Shown here: in pieces, positions 44,741 through 52,244 of the stretch | Layout of the letters: each line of letters opens with the position of its first letter | Numbering within the stretch: the first letter of the stretch is position 1 | Source of the DNA: SAR324 cluster bacterium | GTDB taxonomy: Bacteria; SAR324; JACQKK01 | DNA: 52,244 nucleotides | NCBI GenBank assembly: GCA_022574555.1 | Contig: JACZRV010000014.1 | Location: 1 to 52,244, forward strand | Direction: 5' to 3' | Notes under the pieces: generated by a model | Databases searched by the model: none | Told to the model about the DNA's origin: nothing | Seen by the model: only the letters and a program-made list of their open reading frames with translations | Translations under genes and position numbers: made by a program

Positions 44741-47257
44741 TTATAAACCCATACGCTCCAATTCTATGACCTCAATAATATCAGAACCATACGTTGCATA
44801 CATCAGTTTCGCACTACCGTCTTCCTTCAGGCCCTGAATATCCAAAACCGCCTGATCTATCACATTCGGCACCAAGTATGCGTTGGTCCCTTTGCCCTCA
44901 TTTGACATAGTGAAAACCATTTTTTTATCTTCTGCGCACTTCAATCCTAATTTCTCGACCAGGTCGATCAACGGGTTGATCGAACCATCCACGGTATAAA
45001 TCGTGTTTCCATCGGGTGTGTAGGATCGCAACATCTCATCATAGGAATGGTATCGAATATTTTTGTGATGCAAAATGATGAATAGTTTTTGTGCCCCCTC
45101 CACGACGATGCCCCACCTTTCAGTTTTCTCCGCCCCCATCGGTTCTCCGTCCCTGGTATCCAACCCATCATCAGCTGTATTTTTCACAACCGGTCTCGCA
45201 TCCTGATTGCATTGCGCAATTTCGATGATCTCGTCGATATCCAAAATCACCAGCGGATTGCTCTGGTACGAGGCCTGACCGAAAAAATACGGAGCATGGA
45301 CGACTTTGTTGCGGTATATGCGCAGTTGGGTATGACCGACGATACCCGGCACCGATATCGCGACGTACTCGCCATGATCTAATTTTATGATGACTAGAAT
45401 TTTGGACTCAACGACCGGATGCCCCAGTTCTGTAAATAAATCCACTACCGGTACAATTTCATTACGAAAATAATAATACATACTGCCATCCAAAGTTTGG
45501 CAATCTCCTTTGTTGATAACAACGTAGTGCATTTCCTGTCGCCAGTGCATACCGTATCGCAACTCGTCATTACCCACGATTAAACATTCAGTCAAACTGT
45601 TGGATTTCGGGAAATGTAAAGTGATTTTTGTCCCAACTCCCCTTTCCGACGAAACTTCTACTTCTCCTTCAAGAACAGTTTGAATCTCATGGATCACCGC
45701 GTCCATCCCTACACCTCTCCCCGATATATCACTGACTGAAGTTTTCGTCGAGAAACCAGGCGCAAATATTAACCTTTGCTTGTCCGCATCGGACATTTCA
45801 TTGATCTGTTCCACCGATACAACGCCTCTTTCCAGTGCAGCAGCGGCAATCTTTTTGGGGTCAATGCCCCTCCCGTCATCGGACAGGGATATATAGATGT
45901 TCTTGTAATCGTCCCAAATCGCCAATTTGATCGAAGCGCATGGATCCTTCCCGCTTTTCCGTCTTTCCTCGGTCGTTTCAATGCCATGATCGACAGCATT
46001 CCTATGCATATGAATCAGCGCGGTATGTACGTGATCCCAAATATCTGGCCTGGCCCTCGCTTCATTCATGACGACACAATATTCCACTTTCTTATGTTGG
46101 AGGTTCGTCAAATCACCGACTATGCGGTCATATCTTGCGGTCTCCATTGCTGTCTGGGTGCTGTTGGTCAACGCATTCAAATGTTCGCTCATAATTTCGG
46201 ATGCATCCACCATATCGCCGTTTTTTTTCTCAATCGCATTGTTCACACGATCCATAATAACCATATAGTCGTCCAGAAGCCGGTCGAAAATTTCAAGATC
46301 AAAGGACAGCTTCGGTTTCCTTTTTATACTGTCTCTTATCCTGCCAATATCCTTGCTTTGTACATCCCGCAACCGGATACCGGATAGTATTGGCGATTCG
46401 CTATTTACTTTGAATTCGTCTATTTCATCCACGACTTCTTGGATAGAAAAATTCTCATCACTCACTTCCTCTCGGATTCTATCCACGAATCGACCGAATA
46501 CGGACGTGCTGTTGTTGATAATGCGGAAAACACTTTTGTCCAGAATCACATCGCCAGAAGGTATACCTGTCGTGATATCCTCCAGAGCATGAGCGTATCT
46601 ATTTAGATTCTTCAGCCCCATGAATAACGACGTTCCCTTAATGGTATGTACTGTCCGATTGTAATCCTCGATCGCCTCCAAGTATTGCATTACATCCTTG
46701 TTCCGTAGAAAACTCACGTAGTCCTCGTGGATCGCCGACCCGTCGTATACAAATTCTTTGAGACGTTGCACATTAGATTCGAATTGAGACAGCATCTCCT
46801 CCACCTCGTCACAGAATCCCAGAATCAAATCGTTATTTTCGTCATTGGCGGAAGCCGATATTGTTTTGCTATCTGCCAAGCCAGCAGTAGATACCTTGCG
46901 GTTCGTATCGTATATTATTTTCTCCAAGTCATCTAAATCTATGGGTTTGCCGATCACTCCAGCGACTCCAGCGGACAGCGCCTTGGAACGATGGTTATCG
47001 ACATATCCAGTGATTACAAATACCGGAATATTATTTCCTTCATTTCGCAATTGGTCGATCAAGTCGAATCCGTCTCTCTCGGGCATGACGATATCCGTTA
47101 TCAAAACATCATATTTATTTTTTTGCATGTCATCGAGCGCCGAATTGACATTTGTATGAGCCGCGACCACATGTCCTTCGGCCTGAAAATAATCCTTCAA
47201 CACTCGAAGTATTGCTGGATCGTCGTCAACTTCTATAATCCTTAGCGGTTCAACCAT
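44741..47257 (-). CDS. CheA-type kinase with N-terminal receiver and two CheW-like domains
   Basis: An 838-residue cytoplasmic hybrid. Residues 5-120 are a receiver: acidic pocket EVDDDP, phospho-acceptor Asp55 (VLITDIVMPERDGFDL) and Lys104 (GKP). An Hpt (P1) domain follows with His204 (YNRTVHTIKGTSLFMGL). A helical dimerisation-like segment lies at about 300-385. The CheA-specific HATPase domain (about 390-560) has IHMHRNAVDHGIE, LSDDGRGIDPKKI and SGRGVGMDAV. Two divergent CheW-like modules fill residues about 565-700 and 715-838; the first has FRNEIVPVVDLFTELG. Ordinary CheA has Hpt first, one CheW-like domain and a CheY-binding P2; here the receiver is fused at the front. Phosphate could pass from H204 to D55 or to the neighbouring receivers. 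It is the last gene of the cluster, 280 bases after the hybrid kinase. Confidence 0.88.
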   Translation of the reverse strand: MVEPLRIIEVDDDPAILRVLKDYFQAEGHVVAAHTNVNSALDDMQKNKYDVLITDIVMPERDGFDLIDQLRNEGNNIPVFVITGYVDNHRSKALSAGVAGVIGKPIDLDDLEKIIYDTNRKVSTAGLADSKTISASANDENNDLILGFCDEVEEMLSQFESNVQRLKEFVYDGSAIHEDYVSFLRNKDVMQYLEAIEDYNRTVHTIKGTSLFMGLKNLNRYAHALEDITTGIPSGDVILDKSVFRIINNSTSVFGRFVDRIREEVSDENFSIQEVVDEIDEFKVNSESPILSGIRLRDVQSKDIGRIRDSIKRKPKLSFDLEIFDRLLDDYMVIMDRVNNAIEKKNGDMVDASEIMSEHLNALTNSTQTAMETARYDRIVGDLTNLQHKKVEYCVVMNEARARPDIWDHVHTALIHMHRNAVDHGIETTEERRKSGKDPCASIKLAIWDDYKNIYISLSDDGRGIDPKKIAAAALERGVVSVEQINEMSDADKQRLIFAPGFSTKTSVSDISGRGVGMDAVIHEIQTVLEGEVEVSSERGVGTKITLHFPKSNSLTECLIVGNDELRYGMHWRQEMHYVVINKGDCQTLDGSMYYYFRNEIVPVVDLFTELGHPVVESKILVIIKLDHGEYVAISVPGIVGHTQLRIYRNKVVHAPYFFGQASYQSNPLVILDIDEIIEIAQCNQDARPVVKNTADDGLDTRDGEPMGAEKTERWGIVVEGAQKLFIILHHKNIRYHSYDEMLRSYTPDGNTIYTVDGSINPLIDLVEKLGLKCAEDKKMVFTMSNEGKGTNAYLVPNVIDQAVLDIQGLKEDGSAKLMYATYGSDIIEVIELERMGL

Positions 47258-47537
47258 GAAGTTATCTCAATATTAGAAATTTGGTTGATTGTTTTCTTTG
47301 ATCGGGAATGTAGAGACCGTTAGAATAAACTGTAACCAACAATTGATTAGTCGATCAAAAATAAATACCTCAAATGTACTGCGGTTAAGCTCGGTTGATC
47401 TTTAACAAATTCTCGTCGGAGTAATTTCTCGGTTGTTGAAATTGCGACATCTTTTAGAAATATTTCAGTGAGAAAGTGCAGTAATAAGTTGCGAAAATAA
47501 TACTATCTAATTGAATACACTAAGAATGCTATATTAC

Positions 47538-50500
47538 TTAATGCAGCGCATTCCACACTGCAGAGGCAAGGTCGTATTCGGTAATGGGTTTTCTTAATAA
47601 TGGGATATTATTGTCGATATTATCCACTAGGAAATCATCCGGATAGCCGGATATATAGATCACCTTCAGATCAGGAATAATCAGCTTTGATCTTTTGACA
47701 AGATCCACACCGCTCAATCCTCCCGGCAATACGACATCGGTAATCAGCAGGTCGATCGTCTCTGTTTTATCCAGTAAGGGCAAAGCCGAATTCGCATCCG
47801 GCGCGTCAATAACCTGATAGCCCAAGCCGGCCAAAATCTGCGTGGCGATTTTTCGGACGCCATTATCATCCTCGACCACAAGTATGATCTCGCCTCTGCC
47901 ACGTATGGCGATCTCGGACTTGAACTTCCTGTCCGAACCCTGAGTTTCGAGTATCGCTGGTGGTAGATACAGTTTTACTGTCGTTCCGTGTCCGACCTGA
48001 CTAACTATTTTTACAAAACCTCCTGATCGCTTCACAATGCCGTAGATCATGCTTAGCCCCAGGCCACTGCCCACACCTACTTCCTTGGTGGTAAAAAACG
48101 GCTCGAAGACCCGCCGTAGGACATCAGGTGTCATTCCACTGCCGGTATCTGTAACGGACACGGTCACGTATTGACCTGGCTCTATCTGGATATTTTGGTC
48201 ATTTGACGCCTCACCGACCAGCTCATCGGCAGTTTCAATGCAAATTTGCCCGCCTTTCGGCATCGCGTCTCGCGAGTTGATCGCAAGATTGAGTAGTATC
48301 GAATGCAACTGACTGGGGTCAATCACGACCAACGCTGGATCAGCGGAAAGCTGAGTGATGATCTTAATATGTTCTCCAATGGTTCGATGTATCAGTTTGC
48401 TAAATTCCGTAATCGACAAATTGATATCGACGGTTGCAGAACGGAGCGTTTGCTTGCGAGAGAAAGCCAGCAGGTGCTGGGTCAAGTCGGCACCGCGATG
48501 GGCAGCATCTCGAACTTCCTGCAGATAAGTTATCTGGTCCCCAGCGAACTGAAATCGCTTAAGTAAAAGATCTAGATTGCCTAGGATAATGGTCAACAGG
48601 TTGTTGAAATCGTGGGCCACGCCACCCGCTAGTGTACCGATGGCTTCCAATTTTTGTGATTGGCCGAGTTGCTCCTCCAAGCTCTTTCGTTCGGTAGTAT
48701 CTTCAGAGATACCCACAAGCCCCACAATGACACCTTTATCATCCCGTAGAGCCACTTTGGTCGTCCGTTCCGTTATTTCCTTTCCGTTAGGCATTTTCCA
48801 AGTCTTATCTGCACCAATAAATTTCTCTCCAGTTTGCATGACAAGGCGATCCGTTTCAATAATCCTGTCTCGTTCTTTCGATGATCCCCAGGCGAACATC
48901 GTAAGTGGACTACCAATCATATCTTTAGGTTCCAGTTCGTTGCGCGCCGCCATGGCATTGTTGACCATTACAAAATTGCTTTTCAAATCCCTCACATAAA
49001 TGGCATGTGGTATCGTATCGAAAATTGTTTGCAACAACCGCTTAGTTGCATCTTTCTCTCGCTCGGCCCGCTTACGCTGGGTGACGTCAAGTACGGAAAA
49101 GTAGAATCCGGCCACTCCCCCGTTTTTATCCAAATCGGGGAGGTATTTGATGTGCAGTTCAAATGACGACCCTCTTATTGTGCGCGCAATGTCAAAGCTG
49201 ACTTCACGACCCGCCAACGCTTCTTCAATATAGGGACTGTACAACTTGAAACTCTCCTGCCCCAACATTTCGATCACCGTCTTGCCGATAATTTCCTTAT
49301 CTGATTTACCGAGCAATTCCTTAAACGGCAAATTGATCTGCCGGTAGCGGCAGTCCTTGTCGACGTAGCCTAATATGGCCGGTGCGGAATCGATGAATTT
49401 ACGTAAACGTTTTTCGCTCTTCCGCAATGCTTTCTCTGCCCGCTTGCGTTCGGTGATGTCAATATATGTACTTTGTACGGCCAGTTCACCTTCCCAGTGG
49501 ATCACCGTTGCCAGACACTGTACCCAAACCTGTCTCCCGTCCCGCTTTAGGCCCTGCAACTCCATGCTCCTGGGTACCGAGCGCCCAGCGAGGCGAGATT
49601 CCCACCGGGAACGATGTGCCTGATGTTCTTTTTCCGGATAGAGCGAGAGAATACTATCCAATTTCGTGATGGCCTGCGACGATTCGTAGCCAAACATGCG
49701 AGCCATTTCGTCGTTGGCGAACAGCGGTTTCCCGTCCCGGTGGACCCCTATTCCTTGAATCGAACCCTCGATTAGGCCACGGTATTTTTCCTCGTTCTGC
49801 CGCAGAGTCTCCTCTGCCCGCTTGCGCTCTGTAATGTCGCGAACGATGCCGGTAAACATGCGCCGATTACCTAGATGCACCTCGCTAATCGCCAGGTCCA
49901 AAAGAATTGGAGAGCCGTCCTTTCTACGACCTTCGACCTCTCTTCCAATCCCGATAATCTTCGCTTGGCCAGTTTCGATGTACTGCCGAATGTAATTGCC
50001 GTGGGACTCCCGATAGTGGGAAGGCATTAGCAGGGTGACGTTGTTTCCTATTATTTCATCTACGCTGTATCCGAACAATTTCTCGGTCGCCGGGTTGCAC
50101 GAATCCACGATGCCGTTCTCATCGATGGTGATGATCGCATCCACTGCCGTCGAGTAGATGGCCCGATAACGCTCCTCACTTTGAGACAGCAATTTCTCTG
50201 CCTGCTTCCTCTCGGTGATGTCCAGGGTGGTAACCTGCACGGCGTGCAGTCCTTCCCATATAATGGACCGGGCAAGGTTCTCGCGCCAGATTTGCGTGCC
50301 GTCCTTTCGTCTGGCCTGGAACTCGTAAGATTCGGAGACGTTCTTTCCGTACGTATGGCGCTGATTGTATTCGACCAATTTAGGAATATCTTCCGCGGCA
50401 GCTAAATCCAGAAGACTATCCATGGACAAGATTTCCTCGGCCGACTCGTAGCCATGCATTCGGGCAAACGCCTCGTTGGCGAACAGCGGTTTGAAATCCC

Positions 50501-50573
50501 GGTGGACGATGATCCCCGCGATGGAGCCTTCCACCAGATCGCGGTAACTCTCTTCGCTCGTTTCCAATTCCAC
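47538..50573 (-). CDS. Soluble five-PAS hybrid histidine kinase
   Basis: A 1011-residue protein with no membrane helix. Five PAS domains stand in series, each ended by a PAC-type TTLDITERKQAE-like linker; the first and third are similar (SIAGIIVHRDFKPLFANEAF; SIQGIGVHRDGKPLFANDEM). The kinase core has His654 (LAGGVAHDFNNLLTIILGN), SILLNLAINSRDAMPKGG, VTDTGSGM and GLGLSMIYGIVKRSGG. A C-terminal receiver has EDDNGVRK and Asp946 (LLITDVVLPGG). I placed the start at GTG 50573 because GAGGG lies seven bases before it and it falls after the Hpt gene stop; the frame is open upstream to a TTG at 50639, which would overlap the Hpt gene by 50 bases. PAS modules imply sensing of a small molecule, redox or light signal. 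Confidence 0.9.
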   Translation of the reverse strand: MELETSEESYRDLVEGSIAGIIVHRDFKPLFANEAFARMHGYESAEEILSMDSLLDLAAAEDIPKLVEYNQRHTYGKNVSESYEFQARRKDGTQIWRENLARSIIWEGLHAVQVTTLDITERKQAEKLLSQSEERYRAIYSTAVDAIITIDENGIVDSCNPATEKLFGYSVDEIIGNNVTLLMPSHYRESHGNYIRQYIETGQAKIIGIGREVEGRRKDGSPILLDLAISEVHLGNRRMFTGIVRDITERKRAEETLRQNEEKYRGLIEGSIQGIGVHRDGKPLFANDEMARMFGYESSQAITKLDSILSLYPEKEHQAHRSRWESRLAGRSVPRSMELQGLKRDGRQVWVQCLATVIHWEGELAVQSTYIDITERKRAEKALRKSEKRLRKFIDSAPAILGYVDKDCRYRQINLPFKELLGKSDKEIIGKTVIEMLGQESFKLYSPYIEEALAGREVSFDIARTIRGSSFELHIKYLPDLDKNGGVAGFYFSVLDVTQRKRAEREKDATKRLLQTIFDTIPHAIYVRDLKSNFVMVNNAMAARNELEPKDMIGSPLTMFAWGSSKERDRIIETDRLVMQTGEKFIGADKTWKMPNGKEITERTTKVALRDDKGVIVGLVGISEDTTERKSLEEQLGQSQKLEAIGTLAGGVAHDFNNLLTIILGNLDLLLKRFQFAGDQITYLQEVRDAAHRGADLTQHLLAFSRKQTLRSATVDINLSITEFSKLIHRTIGEHIKIITQLSADPALVVIDPSQLHSILLNLAINSRDAMPKGGQICIETADELVGEASNDQNIQIEPGQYVTVSVTDTGSGMTPDVLRRVFEPFFTTKEVGVGSGLGLSMIYGIVKRSGGFVKIVSQVGHGTTVKLYLPPAILETQGSDRKFKSEIAIRGRGEIILVVEDDNGVRKIATQILAGLGYQVIDAPDANSALPLLDKTETIDLLITDVVLPGGLSGVDLVKRSKLIIPDLKVIYISGYPDDFLVDNIDNNIPLLRKPITEYDLASAVWNALH

Positions 50574-50589
50574 CTCTACACCCTCGGGG

Positions 50590-51513
50590 TTATGTTCCGA
50601 TAAAGCGATTGGAAAGTCCCTCCCAGTCAACCGGTTCAATTGCCTCTGTGACGCGGGTGTTGGTCAGAAAATTATATCGGCAGCACAGATTGGCACAAAG
50701 AGTTTTCTGGGCGTCGACGCCCTCTAACATTAGATTGGTGGATATTGTGGTTATTTCAGACTCTTGGTTGCGGAATGAGTCCAAATACTGTTCCATAGCG
50801 TGCGTGAGGTGAATGATCGCCCGCAGTCCGAGGAACCCGGCGTTGCCCTTGATCGTGTGCATGACGCGAAACAATTCATGAAGCAGATTGGCGTTTTCCG
50901 GCTGGTTCTCGATCTCCAGGATCAGCCGTTCAGCTGTGGGAAATTGCTCCTCCGTCTCGGTGAGAAAAATCGCCGTGAGCTCCTCGTCGAAGGGATGCTC
51001 TTCGGTTCCCAAATAGTCAAAGCTCCCCGACGCGGCCGAGTCCTCGGCAATTGCATCGGTAACCGGGAATGATGACTGCGGGACAGCAGAATCATTTTGG
51101 GAGACCGAATCGGTCAATCCGGCGGCGGAAGCCTCACCAGCCTGTGGATTCATCCGGGAGGAATAATCTACAATTGTGTCGGCACTGGCGTCAAAACGGT
51201 CGCACTCCTCGATCCAAGCTTGATGAAATGGCTGGCGGAACGACTGTAGCTCCAACAAGCAATCAGCCAGAGGTCGTTGCTCCATGACCATATCGTTCAG
51301 TGTCACGCTGATCCGGCTCAATTGTAGGCAGGTATCCAGTGCGTCGGCCTCGTAGGCAATCTCCATGAATCGATCGACAGCGTAGGATGCCATTTCCACA
51401 ACCTCGGGATGGGGTCGGAGGCTGCGCTCTATCTTGTCCAAAAAGCCTTCCAGGATGGCGTGGATGCGCTGATTTCGAAATCCTGTGCGATTTCTTATGT
51501 TTGTGATTTCCAT
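50590..51513 (-). CDS. Hpt-domain phosphotransfer protein
   Basis: A 307-residue cytoplasmic protein. The first 115 residues are helical and unrecognised, with a possible dimerisation helix at about 35-100. A Ser/Asp/Ala-rich linker covers about 118-170. Residues 175-285 are an Hpt domain with phospho-accepting His219 in LFRVMHTIKGNAGFLGL, as in CheA P1 domains. No kinase (HATPase) domain follows, so it cannot autophosphorylate and must relay phosphate between the neighbouring kinases and receivers. It starts 84 bases after the receiver gene and ends 16 bases before the hybrid kinase start, which fits one transcript. Confidence 0.88.
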   Translation of the reverse strand: MEITNIRNRTGFRNQRIHAILEGFLDKIERSLRPHPEVVEMASYAVDRFMEIAYEADALDTCLQLSRISVTLNDMVMEQRPLADCLLELQSFRQPFHQAWIEECDRFDASADTIVDYSSRMNPQAGEASAAGLTDSVSQNDSAVPQSSFPVTDAIAEDSAASGSFDYLGTEEHPFDEELTAIFLTETEEQFPTAERLILEIENQPENANLLHELFRVMHTIKGNAGFLGLRAIIHLTHAMEQYLDSFRNQESEITTISTNLMLEGVDAQKTLCANLCCRYNFLTNTRVTEAIEPVDWEGLSNRFIGT

Positions 51514-51597
51514 GGCTCACTTACAATGATGGGGCTTGATGAATGTCCCTGGAGGGAAACGGCCCAACCTGGGGTTTACGTTTCGCCGTGGCCCTCG

Positions 51598-51999
51598 TCA
51601 TGCTGTTCCAGCACTCCGGCGAATGTTGCGAATCAGCTCGTTCGCATCTCCTGCTGCGTTCATATCTGAATGCATCTTGGGTTTGGCCATCACGACAAAG
51701 GCTCCTAAATTTCGGCATAACCGTTCCTTAATAGAGTCGGGCTGAGTGAGGGAGCTCAAAACAATCACTTTGACGTGAGGAAATTCCTTGCGCATGTGCA
51801 TCAGCGTTTGTACTCCGTCCATAACCGGCATCTCCATGTCGCAAGTAATTACGGAGGGTTTCAGCTCGGAAATCTTGTCCAACGCTTCCCGGCCATTAAC
51901 CGCAGTACCCACGACGTCAATTTCTTTGTCGGTTTGCAAAACTCTTTCAATCGCCTTGCGGGCCAGCAGAGAATCATCGACAATAAGGACTCGGATCAT
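51598..51999 (-). CDS. Stand-alone CheB-type response-regulator receiver
   Basis: A 133-residue single receiver domain with no output domain. It has VLIVDDSLLARKAIERVL, the acceptor Asp in ITCDMEMPVMDGVQTLMHM and the switch lysine in VVMAKPKM. The EMPVMDGVQTL phrase and the KP-rich loop resemble the receiver half of CheB methylesterase more than CheY, yet no esterase domain follows. It may act as a phosphate sink, a diffusible messenger or a truncated CheB. I chose ATG 51999, preceded by GAAGAGAG, over ATG 52032. It is the first gene of the signalling cluster on the minus strand. Confidence 0.88.
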   Translation of the reverse strand: MIRVLIVDDSLLARKAIERVLQTDKEIDVVGTAVNGREALDKISELKPSVITCDMEMPVMDGVQTLMHMRKEFPHVKVIVLSSLTQPDSIKERLCRNLGAFVVMAKPKMHSDMNAAGDANELIRNIRRSAGTA

Positions 52000-52204
52000 G
52001 GTGCTCTCTTCTTTTTCGAGGTATTTCGGCATCGGCGCATCCTGGAAATAACGCTTACCAGTGACCCGCCCCTAAAAATTTGATTTTACCTTTTAGAAGC
52101 CCTGTGATTTTCTGCCTCCGGCGGGAAGGGGGGCACAATGCCATGTTATTGGCCCCCTTCACCCCCTGCAACGGAGCGAGGCTACCTTGACCCTGTATAG
52201 TTTG

Positions 52205-52232
52205 TTAAACCAATGGGATACACTTAAACCAA
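52205..52232. repeat. 9-bp direct repeat upstream of the signalling cluster
   Basis: TTAAACCAA occurs at 52205-52213 and 52224-52232, 19 bases apart and about 210 bases upstream of the first gene of the minus-strand cluster. The near two-turn spacing could suit an activator dimer. This is a weak positional inference at the window edge. Confidence 0.25.
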
Positions 52233-52244
52233 AAATTATTCGGG

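Noticed and set aside
50574..50639. TTG start of the hybrid kinase overlapping the Hpt gene by 50 bases
   Set aside because: The GTG at 50573 has a well-spaced GAGGG and lies after the Hpt stop; the extra 22 residues lie outside the first PAS domain.
44741..51999. Classical chemotaxis operon
   Set aside because: There are no receptors, cheR, cheB esterase, CheW adaptor or flagellar genes in the window.

Overview
The window reads as a chromosomal segment of a Gram-negative (diderm) bacterium of proteobacterial grade, probably from an uncultured lineage. The signs are an arabinose-5-phosphate isomerase of the Kdo/LPS pathway, an OmpA/Pal-type lipoprotein, a FadL-like outer-membrane barrel, the MEP isoprenoid genes ispE and dxs, a type-2 NAD malate dehydrogenase and a CarD/CdnL regulator. 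I cannot name a genus. No rRNA, tRNA, CRISPR array, insertion sequence or phage gene was recognised. Protein functions are called from motifs read in the translations; no database search was run.

Layout. 0-3.8 kb: a CcmB-like permease, a protein with two MazG-like halves, and mdh. 3.9-9.1 kb: carD, ispE, and a likely two-gene unit of an outer-membrane barrel and a leucine-rich-repeat lipoprotein. 9.4-17.2 kb: a YfcG-type glutathione transferase, a membrane-anchored PilZ protein, a divergent AMP-binding ligase converging on purA, then dxs. 17.2-21.1 kb: a seven-copy 13-bp tandem repeat ahead of an OmpA-like lipoprotein, then a class III nucleotidyl cyclase fused to a TolB-like domain and TPRs. 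21.3-26.5 kb, minus strand: a secreted HEAT-type protein with a FecR-domain protein, and a Rid-family protein with the arabinose-5-phosphate isomerase. 27.7-35.0 kb: a 1205-residue RND exporter and a three-subunit molybdenum hydroxylase. 35.1-44.5 kb: a TerB/LETM1-like protein, folC with an epoxide hydrolase, a cation/Ca2+ exchanger, a histidine kinase, pgeF and purC. 44.7-52.0 kb, minus strand: a four-gene His-Asp signalling cluster.

How the genes work together. Housekeeping enzymes (purA, purC, ispE, dxs, folC, mdh, kdsD) are scattered singly among envelope and signalling genes instead of lying in their usual operons. The most system-like block is the last 7.3 kb: a CheB-type stand-alone receiver, an Hpt protein, a five-PAS soluble hybrid kinase and a CheA homologue with an N-terminal receiver and two divergent CheW-like modules. 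No chemoreceptor, cheR or complete cheB lies beside it. This predicts a cytoplasmic multistep phosphorelay, not classical chemotaxis. Base composition differs across the window: a hand count of one 60-base line gives 37/60 G+C in the molybdenum hydroxylase (34261) and 24/60 in the CheA gene (46861).
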